DNA of 64,000 nucleotides from NCBI GenBank assembly GCA_030148425.1, contig JASBTM010000017.1, positions 186,001 through 250,000 on the forward strand, in the 5' to 3' direction. Of this stretch, positions 1 to 7,606 are shown piece by piece. The position numbers and the translations under genes are program-made. Numbering within the stretch: position 1 is the first letter of the stretch; each line of letters starts with the position of its first letter. The notes beneath the pieces were generated by a model. That model searched no databases, was not told the origin of the DNA, and saw only the letters and a list, made by a program, of their open reading frames with translations. The stretch comes from Hyphomicrobium sp. (GTDB taxonomy: Bacteria; Pseudomonadota; Alphaproteobacteria; Rhizobiales; Hyphomicrobiaceae).

Positions 1-2
1 CG

Positions 3-1100
3 CTGTTCCCATTCTCCGCCGCCGTGCATATTTCGATGGCTGGTTCGATGACCTGGGTTGCGGCCGGGGCCATCGCCGGCCTTCTTTCAGGATGCCTCAC
101 GAAGCTCGTCTACACGACGGAGGATTTGTTCTCCAGGCTGCCGCTTCACTGGATGTGGTGGCCGATGATCGGCGGCGTATTCGTCGGCGTAGGTGGCCTT
201 ATCGATCCGAGGGCACTGAGCGTCGGCTACGATAATATCGATCACCTGCTCAAAGGCGATTTGACAACGGCGAGCGCCCTTTCGCTATTGCTGGTGAAAA
301 TGAGCATTTGGGGCATTGCACTTGGGTCCGGCACGTCCGGCGGCGTGCTGGCACCGTTACTCATCATCGGCGGCGCGATGGGTATGGTGTTGACGGCCAT
401 CTTGCCGGCCGCCAGCGCGGGCTTCTGGCCACTCGTCGTTATGGCGGCGACTATGGGCGGAACGATGCGCATTCCGTTGACCGCAACATTCTTCGCCGTC
501 GAGCTAACCGGCGCGAACGAATGCCTCTTGCCAGTCATGACGGCTTGCGTTGTCGCTTATGGCGTTGCGGTTTTAATGATGCGCCGCTCGATTTTAACGG
601 AGCGTCTGGCTCGGCGCGGGCACCACATCCTATGTGAATATTACGTCCGATCATTTGCGCTGGCGCGCGTCGAAGATGTCATGACGAAGGAAGTACAAAC
701 CGTTTCCGCGTCACTGACGCTGCGCGGAGCCGCGGCGTTTCTCGTTGATCCACGGACAGTTCATCCGACATATCCCGTTGTCGATGACGATCGCCGGGTG
801 CTCGGAGTTCTTGATCCGCCAGCCGTCATAAGGTGGCGGCGGAGCGGTCATCAGAAGACCGCTCGTCTTGAGGAACTTTTGAAGGGAGCAAAGCCGGTAA
901 CGGCTCATCCAGACGAGCATCTGGAGACCGTTGCGGAGCGCATGAATTCAGCGAACGTCGCTCATGTTCCGGTCGTCGAGAGAAATGGCGGCCGGCTCGT
1001 CGGCTACGTTGGTTGGAAGGACATCGTCAGCGCGCAAGCCAGTCAGCTCGAAGAACGGCCGAGGTCAAAATTCTTTGGATTAAAGAAACTCGGCGCATAA
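3..1100 (+). CDS. ClC-type chloride channel/transporter with C-terminal CBS pair, 5' partial
   Basis: This is the C-terminal part of a voltage-gated chloride channel family protein (ClC) in the inner membrane. The frame is open to the left edge of the window, so the gene begins outside it and the internal ATG at 24 is not the start. The visible part has several hydrophobic segments and the ClC ion-pathway stretch GSGTSGGVLAP, whose GxxxP loop lines the Cl- pathway. A helix with MRIPLTATFFAVELTG follows. Two CBS domains make up roughly the last 145 residues (VEDVMTKEVQTV and PVTAHPDEHLETVAERM), which in this family bind adenine nucleotides and gate transport. Whether it is a channel or a Cl-/H+ antiporter depends on a gating glutamate outside the window. 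The family assignment is secure. The gene converges on the encapsulin cargo gene across a strong hairpin. Confidence 0.9.
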   Translation: MFPFSAAVHISMAGSMTWVAAGAIAGLLSGCLTKLVYTTEDLFSRLPLHWMWWPMIGGVFVGVGGLIDPRALSVGYDNIDHLLKGDLTTASALSLLLVKMSIWGIALGSGTSGGVLAPLLIIGGAMGMVLTAILPAASAGFWPLVVMAATMGGTMRIPLTATFFAVELTGANECLLPVMTACVVAYGVAVLMMRRSILTERLARRGHHILCEYYVRSFALARVEDVMTKEVQTVSASLTLRGAAAFLVDPRTVHPTYPVVDDDRRVLGVLDPPAVIRWRRSGHQKTARLEELLKGAKPVTAHPDEHLETVAERMNSANVAHVPVVERNGGRLVGYVGWKDIVSAQASQLEERPRSKFFGLKKLGA

Positions 1101-1163
1101 ATTTTTATGCTCGGGCTTCGAGTATCTTCGATAAGAATCTTTGGCAGATTTCAGCAGTAGATT

Positions 1164-1188
1164 GCGGCGCGCCTCAGCAGCGCGCCGC
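1164..1188. terminator. GC-rich hairpin between convergent genes
   Basis: A perfect 9-bp inverted repeat (GCGGCGCGC at 1164-1172, GCGCGCCGC at 1180-1188) encloses a 7-base loop. It lies between the stops of the ClC gene (plus) and the cysteine desulfurase gene (minus), where a bidirectional terminator is expected. No T-run follows on either strand, so termination is inferred from position and stem strength only. Confidence 0.5.
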
Positions 1189-1217
1189 GATGGGTAACAC
1201 CGGCGAGAATCACATGC

Positions 1218-3434
1218 TCATAGGCTGGTGATTGCGACTTCCGACTGAATATCTTTCAGCGCGTCGACAAGCACATCGATCTCGCCACACGTGTTGTAGA
1301 AGGCAAAAGAAGGGCGCACCGTCGTTTCCTGGCCGAACCGGCGCAGGATGGGCTGGGCGCAATGATGACCCGAGCGCACGGCGATCCCGTACTTGTTGAG
1401 ACGCGCACCTATTTCCTCGCTCGGAATGCCTTTGAGAGTCAGCGATATGACGCTCGCCTTCTCGGGTGCCGTTCCGATGATGCGCAAACCTGGAATTTCT
1501 CCCAGCCGCTTCGTGGCGTACACAAGCAGCTTGTGCTCGTAGTCTGCGATGTTCTGCAGTCCAATGCGCTCGACGTAGTCGATTGCAGCACCAAGCCCGA
1601 CGGCATCAGCAATGTTGCCCGTACCTGCTTCGAACCGTTGTGGCGATTTGTGGAATTCGATCCGCTCGAACGTCACATCGCGGATCATGTTGCCGCCGGT
1701 CTGATAAGGCGGCAACGAATCCATAAGGTCCTTCTTGCCGTAGAGGGCGCCGATACCGGTCGGAGCAAACAGTTTGTGACCGGAGAACACGAAGAAGTCC
1801 GCGTTGAGATCCTGTACGTCGACCTTCATGTGAGAAACGGACTGAGCGCCATCGACCAGCACGCGCGCGCCAACCCGATGCGCCATCTCGATGATGGCTT
1901 TCGCGGGCGTGATCGTGCCGAGCGCATTTGAGACTTGCGTAAAGGCCACGAGCTTCGTGCGAGCGTTCAGCAGCTTCCCGAATTCATCGAGCAGCAACGC
2001 ACCGCAATCATCGACCGGCGCGACACGGAGTTTCGCACCCTTCTCGAGACAAAGTTGCTGCCATGGCACGATGTTGGCATGATGCTCGAGGTGAGTAACG
2101 ACAATCTCGTCGCCCGGACCGATGTGCTGGCGACCAAACGTTGCCGCGACCAGATTGATGGCTTCCGTTGCGCCACGTGTGAAGATGATCTCTTCGGCCG
2201 ATCCTGCATTCAGAAATCGAGCGACTTTGTTTCGCGCTCCTTCATAGGCATCGGTGGCGCGTGCCGCGAGCTCATGCGCGGCACGATGAATATTCGAGTT
2301 TTCATGCTCGTAGAAATATTTGAGCCGCTCAATCACGGATCGCGGTTTCTGCGTCGTGGCCGCGTTGTCAAACCAGATCAGCGGTCGCCCATTCACAGTT
2401 TCATTCAAGATCGGGAAGTCGCGGCGCGCTGCGCCGACGTCGAAGCCGCGGCTATCCGAAGTGGCAGCCGGGGTTTTTGGAAGACTGCCATCGGAGGTAT
2501 TTGAGAAACCAGGCCCGCGCTCGAGAAAATAGAAACTCGAGCCGGCGTCTCCAATGAAGTTGCTGATCGGCTCGGCCGCCAGCGGAGCAAGCAACGTCCT
2601 GAGTTCCGCTTCGAACGGAATTCCGATCAGATCGGAATTTGAAACGGTGCCGCTCGAATGCGGCGTCTCGATGCCGGAGTGGTCGTTGAGAATCTGCGGC
2701 GGCGGTGTGGCTGCAGGCGCCTGCGGCGGCGACGAGCGTCCGACACCCGGAAGTGAATCTGCCAACCGTACCCCTTCTGGACGTGCCGGAATGTCTCTGG
2801 ATGCGCCGTGCCCCGAGAGCGACGGCCCTGCGTCGACACTCGACGGAAGCAATCCCGCAGGCGTCCCGAGCAGAGCGTTGATGACGCTCAGGTCGAGAGC
2901 GCGATCGCGTGAGCCGGGCGTATCATCCGAAGGCGCGATTGTCGCGGTTTCCAGCGTTCCACGTTCGCCGGGCAGGACAGCCGGTGAAGCATATCCTGCA
3001 TCGATATAAGGCGAACTGCCCAAGCCAGCGAGAGACGGGCCGGAAGGCGAGCCCGCCGGTAGCGACGGGATACCGCCGCCAAGCAGTCCGATCAGTACGC
3101 CCTGGTCAATCGATGAACCGCCAAATGGCGACGTTTGACTGAACCCGGTTGGAGACGTCGCGCCCGGCAATGAAGCAGGCGACGTCGCGGCCGCAACATG
3201 CGGAGCAGCGCTTCCGCTGACATCGGCTGGCGAAGCGCCGAATCCGCTCTGCGACGGACCCGCCGGGTATGGCACCGATTGGCCGGGAAGCGCCGCGAAC
3301 AATTCGTTCGCGAGCTTCGTCAGGCTGCTCGCGCTCGGCAAATCCGCAGGCGGCTTTACCGCCGCATCCTGTCCAAGCGCTGCGGCTGCGAGCCCGTCGA
3401 GGCTCGCATTACGTCCGATATCAGCTGTAGGCAT
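1218..3434 (-). CDS. Family 2A encapsulin cargo cysteine desulfurase with long disordered N-terminus
   Basis: This is a PLP-dependent cysteine desulfurase that converts cysteine to alanine plus enzyme-bound persulfide sulfur. Residues about 335-738 are a complete SufS/CsdA-type class V aminotransferase domain. It has the PLP lysine in FSGHKLF (Lys554) and the catalytic cysteine in RSGHHCAQP (Cys692). The first 335 residues are rich in Ala, Pro, Ser and Gly and are predicted disordered; ordinary SufS is about 410 residues and lacks them. Such extensions mark the cargo enzyme of family 2A encapsulins and carry short shell-docking motifs. Visible candidates are SLTKLANELFAALPG (37-51), two hydrophobic stretches around 109-128 and 180-199, and SSFYFLERG near Tyr302. 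A GPSxxGxGxS element recurs at residues 59, 132 and 203. The start overlaps the shell gene by 14 bases, which suggests coupled translation. Identity is firm; the docking role of individual motifs is inferred. Confidence 0.95.
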   Translation of the reverse strand: MPTADIGRNASLDGLAAAALGQDAAVKPPADLPSASSLTKLANELFAALPGQSVPYPAGPSQSGFGASPADVSGSAAPHVAAATSPASLPGATSPTGFSQTSPFGGSSIDQGVLIGLLGGGIPSLPAGSPSGPSLAGLGSSPYIDAGYASPAVLPGERGTLETATIAPSDDTPGSRDRALDLSVINALLGTPAGLLPSSVDAGPSLSGHGASRDIPARPEGVRLADSLPGVGRSSPPQAPAATPPPQILNDHSGIETPHSSGTVSNSDLIGIPFEAELRTLLAPLAAEPISNFIGDAGSSFYFLERGPGFSNTSDGSLPKTPAATSDSRGFDVGAARRDFPILNETVNGRPLIWFDNAATTQKPRSVIERLKYFYEHENSNIHRAAHELAARATDAYEGARNKVARFLNAGSAEEIIFTRGATEAINLVAATFGRQHIGPGDEIVVTHLEHHANIVPWQQLCLEKGAKLRVAPVDDCGALLLDEFGKLLNARTKLVAFTQVSNALGTITPAKAIIEMAHRVGARVLVDGAQSVSHMKVDVQDLNADFFVFSGHKLFAPTGIGALYGKKDLMDSLPPYQTGGNMIRDVTFERIEFHKSPQRFEAGTGNIADAVGLGAAIDYVERIGLQNIADYEHKLLVYATKRLGEIPGLRIIGTAPEKASVISLTLKGIPSEEIGARLNKYGIAVRSGHHCAQPILRRFGQETTVRPSFAFYNTCGEIDVLVDALKDIQSEVAITSL

Positions 3435-4332
3435 GATACTTGGTCACATCCACGTTCTCGAGCACGCCGACAGCATCGTCGGTCAGGATGGCGAGTGAGC
3501 AATAAAGCGACACGAGATAGGACGCGATCGCCTGATCGTTGATGCCCATGAAGCGAACGGACAGACCTCTGGACAGTTCTCCGGGAAGGCCCGGTTGAAA
3601 CAGTCCTACGACGCCCTGCTTCGCTTCGCCCGTGCGGATCAGCAGGATGTTGGTCTTGCCAGCCTTCACTTCGAGCTTGTCGGATGGAACGAGTGGAATT
3701 CCGCGCCACGTGAGGAACGGCGACCCAAACAGCGTGGTCGTTGGCGGGGGAACGCCACGCCGTGTGCATTCGCGTCCGAACGCAGCAATCGCCTGCGGGT
3801 GCGCGAGGAAGAAAGCCGGCTCCTTCCAGACTCTCGTGATTAGTTCGTCGAGGTCGTCGGGCGTCGGTGCGCCTGAGCGCGTCTTGACCTTCTGGGCGGC
3901 GGTGGCATTCGGAATGATGCCGTATTCTTTGTTGTTAAGGAGTTCGCTTTCCTGGCGCTCCTTCACCGTCTCGATCGTCAGCCGAAGCTGCTCTTTGATC
4001 TGATTATGCGGGATGCTGTAGAGATCGGATACGCGCGTGTGAATATCGAGAACGGTCTGAACCGCGCTCAGAAGGTATTCGCGCGGATTGTCGACGTAGT
4101 CGACGAACGTCTGCGGCAGGATGCGTTCATCGCGGAGCGAGCACGCGACTTCGACGCTGTCGGCGTCCTTGACTTTGTTTACGCGGTAGATGCCCGCCTC
4201 GACCGGAACCCAGCTCAAGAAATGTACGAGCCACCGCGGGGTAATGCTCGACATTTGGGGGACGGTTTTGGTCGCATTGGCTAATTGCCTAGCGGCGATA
4301 TCGCCCAAAGCAGTTTGAACTTCGTCTGCCAT
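3421..4332 (-). CDS. srpI: Family 2A encapsulin shell protein (SrpI type)
   Basis: This 303-residue shell protein has an HK97 phage-capsid fold and self-assembles into a proteinaceous nanocompartment in the cytoplasm. Its length matches SrpI of Synechococcus (about 300 residues). Recognisable family stretches are ITPRWLVHFLSWVPVEAGIYRVN near residues 30-52, the central IPNATAAQKVKTRSG...PDDLDELITRVWKEPAFFLAHP, and the C-terminal run around FQPGLPGELSRGLSVRF and YLVSLYCSLAIL. Family 2A shells are always found with a cysteine desulfurase, as here. Published work on this family links the compartment to sulfur starvation and to storage of elemental sulfur. It lies 94 bases after the serine acetyltransferase gene, in an AT-rich spacer with two inverted repeats. 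No portal, protease, terminase or tail genes are nearby, so this is a domesticated shell and not a prophage. Confidence 0.95.
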   Translation of the reverse strand: MADEVQTALGDIAARQLANATKTVPQMSSITPRWLVHFLSWVPVEAGIYRVNKVKDADSVEVACSLRDERILPQTFVDYVDNPREYLLSAVQTVLDIHTRVSDLYSIPHNQIKEQLRLTIETVKERQESELLNNKEYGIIPNATAAQKVKTRSGAPTPDDLDELITRVWKEPAFFLAHPQAIAAFGRECTRRGVPPPTTTLFGSPFLTWRGIPLVPSDKLEVKAGKTNILLIRTGEAKQGVVGLFQPGLPGELSRGLSVRFMGINDQAIASYLVSLYCSLAILTDDAVGVLENVDVTKYHAYS

Positions 4333-4358
4333 AGCCTACCTATCGTCTGCTAAATTAT

Positions 4359-4403
4359 AAGAATTGTATTCTTCATATATGCTTATCCGAGAAACAGATA
4401 AGC
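4359..4403 (-). promoter_or_regulatory. Two inverted repeats in the AT-rich epsC-encapsulin spacer
   Basis: In the 94-base spacer upstream of the shell gene there are two perfect inverted repeats. GCTTATC (4381-4387) pairs with GATAAGC (4397-4403) across 9 bases. AAGAAT (4359-4364) pairs with ATTCTT (4368-4373) across 3 bases. The spacer is conspicuously AT-rich for this genome. Either an internal promoter/operator for the shell-cargo pair or an mRNA structure setting expression relative to epsC would fit; the sequence does not decide between them. Confidence 0.45.
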
Positions 4404-4426
4404 GGGTCAACGACGTTATATTGGAA

Positions 4427-5401
4427 TTAGATACCGGCGCCGTGATCGAAGGTTTCGCTGCGCGGCTGCGCCTGCACAATCACGCTCTCGGGCGAGACGC
4501 TGCGTGTGAGCCAGACGTTTCCGCCGATCGAGGAGCCGCGTCCGATGGTGATGCGTCCGAGAATCGTGGCGCCTGCATAAATGACGACGTCATCTTCAAC
4601 GATCGGATGGCGGGGTTCGCCTTTAACTAGCGCGCCCTGCTCATCGACAGAGAAACGTTTCGCGCCAAGCGTCACTGCTTGATAGATGCGGACGCGCTCG
4701 CCGATGATGACCGTTTCGCCGATCACGACACCCGTTCCATGATCGATGAAAAAGCTGCCGCCGATCCGCGCGCCGGGATGAATGTCGATGCCTGTCTGCG
4801 AATGCGCGAGTTCGGCAATGATCCGGGCGACGACGGGCGCTCCCAAAGTATTCAGGACGTGCGCTATCCTGTGATAGATGATCGCTTTCACGCCTGGAAA
4901 ACTGAGAAGCACTTCCTCGGTACTTCGTGCCGAAGGATCGCCGTCGTAAGCCGCGCGAACATCGCTTTCCAGAAGCTCGTAGATTTTGGGAAGCTTTCCG
5001 GCGAATTCGGCGACAATCGTTTCAGCCGGCCGACGGATGGACGTATTGCCCTGGCGCGAGCTGTCTACGAAACCATGTTCGCGCCTGATCTGCTCGACCA
5101 ACAACGTCAATGCTTCGTTCAAAGTACTGCCGACGAAGAAGGCCAGACCTTCCTCGCTGTGATCGACCGCCCCTGCGTGGCGCGGAAAAAGCGACGCGTA
5201 GAGCCTGCTGACCACCTGTTGAAGCAATTCAGGAGACGGAATAGGCGTTCGACGGTTGCCTGCCGACGAAACGCGAACGCTTCGGCGGCGGGCATCGCGC
5301 AGATCTGATACGATAGCCTCGATATCCCAAGGGGGTGTGATGCGTTCATCGAAGCTAAGGTCGCTCTCGATGTCGGCAGTGAAGTCGTTGGACACTGTCA
5401 T
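4427..5401 (-). CDS. epsC: Serine O-acetyltransferase, EpsC/CysE type
   Basis: It acetylates L-serine with acetyl-CoA to give O-acetylserine, the carbon acceptor for sulfide in cysteine synthesis. The C-terminal half is a left-handed beta-helix of hexapeptide repeats with the catalytic Asp220-His221 pair in FIDHGTGVVIGE and HPGARIGG just before it. The N-terminal 170 residues are the helical serine acetyltransferase domain, longer than in CysE of E. coli and typical of the EpsC branch. The ATG at 5401 was chosen, 31 bases after the stop of the sulfate-binding gene. A TTG at 5479 would add 26 residues but overlaps that gene. Serine acetyltransferases are a recognised accessory gene of family 2A encapsulin loci. 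No targeting extension like that of the desulfurase is visible, so it is probably outside the shell or attached to its surface. Confidence 0.93.
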   Translation of the reverse strand: MTVSNDFTADIESDLSFDERITPPWDIEAIVSDLRDARRRSVRVSSAGNRRTPIPSPELLQQVVSRLYASLFPRHAGAVDHSEEGLAFFVGSTLNEALTLLVEQIRREHGFVDSSRQGNTSIRRPAETIVAEFAGKLPKIYELLESDVRAAYDGDPSARSTEEVLLSFPGVKAIIYHRIAHVLNTLGAPVVARIIAELAHSQTGIDIHPGARIGGSFFIDHGTGVVIGETVIIGERVRIYQAVTLGAKRFSVDEQGALVKGEPRHPIVEDDVVIYAGATILGRITIGRGSSIGGNVWLTRSVSPESVIVQAQPRSETFDHGAGI

Positions 5402-5432
5402 TCCGCTATTACACGCCAATGCTGCTGCGACA

Positions 5433-6437
5433 TTAATTTTGCTTCGTGGTGATCTGATCGTAGACACCGCCGTCTGCAAAATGGGTCTTCTGAACCTCCG
5501 CCCACGGCCCGATCTTGTCTTCCACCGTGAACGTGCGGATCTCCGGTAGGTGCGCCTCTTTCAGGATTTCAGCGTTCTGAGGCCGGAAGTGATGTTTCGC
5601 GATGATTTTCTGAGCTTCATCGGAATAGAGAAAATCGAGGTACGCCTTGGCGAGCTTTTCGGTTTTCCGCTTCGCGACAATCGTTTCGACTATGGCGACG
5701 GGAGGCGCCGCTTCGATGCTGAGCGACGGATAGACGATATCGAAATTCCCGCCATCTACTTCTGCCTTGATGAGGGCGGCTTCGTTCTCGAACGATACGA
5801 GTACGTCGCCGATGCCGCGCTGCGTGAATGTTGTCGTCGCGCCGCGTCCACCACCGTCGAACACCGGCACATTCGCAAACAGCTTGGCGACGAAGTCGCG
5901 CGCTTTATCGTCGGAACCGAGCTTCTCTTTCGCATAGCCCCACGCAGCCAGGTACGTGTAGCGGCCGTTGCCCGACGTCTTCGGATTCGGAATGACGACC
6001 GAGACGCCCTGCTTAATCAAGTCATCCCAATCCTTGATGCCTTTGGGATTGCCCTTTCTGACCAGAAAGACGCTTGTCGTCGTATAGGGGGAAGCGTTAT
6101 TGGGAAACTGTTTCTTCCAGTCGCTGCTTACCGCGCCTTTCTTAGCCAGGAAGTCCAAGTCAGTGGGCTGATTGAGCGTGACGACGTCGGCTTCGAGTCC
6201 CTCGGCGACAGCCTGTGCCTGCTTTGTAGATCCACCGTGCGACTGCTTTACAGTCACGTCCTCGCCTGACGATTTTTTCCATGCCGCCGAGAACGCCGGA
6301 TCGATATCCTTATAAAGTTCCCGCGAAACGTCGTAGGAAGCATTAAGGAGAGTCGTTTGGGCGAAAGCCGTCACGGACTCTAGAGAGATAAGAGCCAGAG
6401 CAAGACCGAGGCTAGTGGCAACTCGTCGACGGACCAT
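5433..6437 (-). CDS. sbp: Sulfate/thiosulfate ABC transporter periplasmic binding protein
   Basis: This is the periplasmic receptor for sulfate or thiosulfate uptake. Signature stretches are LLNASYDVSRELYKDIDPAF directly after the signal peptide, VKQSHGGSTKQAQAV (anion-contacting loop) and EADVVTLNQPTDLDFL. The start at 6437 was chosen because GGGGAAAG sits 6 bases upstream and it gives a clean signal peptide (MVRRRVATSLGLALALI, cleavage after AFAQ near residue 26). Starts up to 6500 would only lengthen the N-terminus. It is the first gene of the encapsulin operon and divergent from the cysB-like gene. The matching permease and ATPase genes (cysT, cysW, cysA) are not in the window, so it must work with components encoded elsewhere. 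Confidence 0.92.
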   Translation of the reverse strand: MVRRRVATSLGLALALISLESVTAFAQTTLLNASYDVSRELYKDIDPAFSAAWKKSSGEDVTVKQSHGGSTKQAQAVAEGLEADVVTLNQPTDLDFLAKKGAVSSDWKKQFPNNASPYTTTSVFLVRKGNPKGIKDWDDLIKQGVSVVIPNPKTSGNGRYTYLAAWGYAKEKLGSDDKARDFVAKLFANVPVFDGGGRGATTTFTQRGIGDVLVSFENEAALIKAEVDGGNFDIVYPSLSIEAAPPVAIVETIVAKRKTEKLAKAYLDFLYSDEAQKIIAKHHFRPQNAEILKEAHLPEIRTFTVEDKIGPWAEVQKTHFADGGVYDQITTKQN

Positions 6438-6662
6438 ATGAACTTTCCCCATTTGACGTCCCATGCATACCTGTTGTTTCAAACCTGTCCGGCCTACCAA
6501 ACCAATAAAAAATCACAAGCTTAGACGTCCGCTCTTTCTGCTAAGAGCTGGTATGCATAAGCAAAGAGGAATTTGTCCATTAGCGCCTCCGCTAGCGCAG
6601 ATGGTGATCTGCTATGTAAGACGTCTAACCTCGTCAGCCGCGAAGTCAGAGGCCTTTAACGT
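6438..6662. promoter_or_regulatory. Divergent sbp/cysB control region with two interleaved 9-bp inverted repeats
   Basis: This 225-base region must hold the promoters of the encapsulin operon (minus) and the CysB-like regulator (plus). Two perfect 9-bp inverted repeats interleave. ATGCATACC (6463-6471) pairs with GGTATGCAT (6550-6558), and TTAGACGTC (6521-6529) pairs with GACGTCTAA (6620-6628). A third GACGTC lies at 6455-6460. Widely spaced symmetric sites are typical of LysR-type regulators, which bind as tetramers and bend DNA. Assignment to the adjacent regulator is an inference. Confidence 0.55.
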
Positions 6663-7595
6663 ATGAACTTTCAACAACTCCGGATCATTAGGGAAACTGT
6701 ACGGCACCGCTTCAATCTGACGGAAGCTGCAAATGTTCTTTTCACCTCGCAATCCGGCGTCAGTAAGCATATCCGCGATCTCGAAGAAGAACTCGGCGTC
6801 GAAATCTTCGTCCGCCACGGCAAGCGCCTTCTCGGATTGACAGAGCCGGGCAAGGAAGTTTTCAAGATCGTCGAAAGAATGCTCGTCGATGCCGAAAATC
6901 TTTCGCGCGTCGTTGCGGATTTTTCGGAGGGAAATGACGGGCTGCTTCGTATCGCTACGACGCATACGCAAGCGCGCTATACGCTGCCCCCCGTTATCGC
7001 CCGCTTCAAAGAGACCTTTCCAAATGTCCGTCTGAATCTGCAACAGGCGAGCCCGAAGGACCTGCCAACGGTTCTACTCGCGGGTGACGCGGATATCGCA
7101 ATCGCCACCGATACCCTCGACCACCATCCGGGACTGATCGCGTTTCCCTATCACACTTGGGACCACGCCGTGGTCGTTCCGCGCGGTCATCCGCTGACGA
7201 AGGAAAAGGCGTTATCGCTCGCGAACGTTGCGGAGTGGCCGATCATTACCTATGACGACGGCTTGACCGGACGACAGCGGATCGATCAAGCCTTCGAGGC
7301 GGCGGGTCTCAGCCCCGACATCTCCATAACAGCTCTCGACGCAGACGTTATCAAAGCCTACGCCGAGCTTGGTATGGGGGTAGGCATCATCGCTTCCGTC
7401 GCCTACGATCGCGAGCACGATAGAAAGCTCGTGAAGCTCAATGCGCCGCATCTTTTCGAACCGAGCACATCGAGCATCGCGGTACGTCGCGGACGCCTAC
7501 TTCGCCGCTATGCGTATCGCTTCATCGAGCACTGCAATCCTGAAATTACCGAGGGGGTTATACGGTCAGCCGACGACGGGGGAGACGAAATCTAG
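6663..7595 (+). CDS. cysB: CysB-type LysR regulator of sulfur assimilation
   Basis: A LysR-type transcriptional regulator of 310 residues. The N-terminal winged helix-turn-helix (residues 1-60) reads LTEAANVLFTSQSGVSKHIRDLE. The effector domain starts with the CysB/Cbl signature TTHTQARYTLPPVI, which binds N-acetylserine, O-acetylserine, thiosulfate or sulfate in known members. It is transcribed divergently from the sulfate-binding/serine-acetyltransferase/encapsulin/desulfurase operon. Activation of that operon under sulfur limitation is therefore the likely role. O-acetylserine made by the adjacent EpsC is a known CysB-family inducer precursor, so a feedback loop is plausible. CysB and Cbl cannot be separated by eye. 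Confidence 0.92.
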   Translation: MNFQQLRIIRETVRHRFNLTEAANVLFTSQSGVSKHIRDLEEELGVEIFVRHGKRLLGLTEPGKEVFKIVERMLVDAENLSRVVADFSEGNDGLLRIATTHTQARYTLPPVIARFKETFPNVRLNLQQASPKDLPTVLLAGDADIAIATDTLDHHPGLIAFPYHTWDHAVVVPRGHPLTKEKALSLANVAEWPIITYDDGLTGRQRIDQAFEAAGLSPDISITALDADVIKAYAELGMGVGIIASVAYDREHDRKLVKLNAPHLFEPSTSSIAVRRGRLLRRYAYRFIEHCNPEITEGVIRSADDGGDEI

Positions 7596-7606
7596 CAGGC
7601 AGCTGC

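Noticed and set aside
3421-4332. Reading the HK97-fold shell gene as a prophage capsid remnant
   Set aside because: No terminase, portal, protease, tail or integrase gene is nearby. The gene is in an operon with cysteine desulfurase and serine acetyltransferase, the family 2A encapsulin arrangement.
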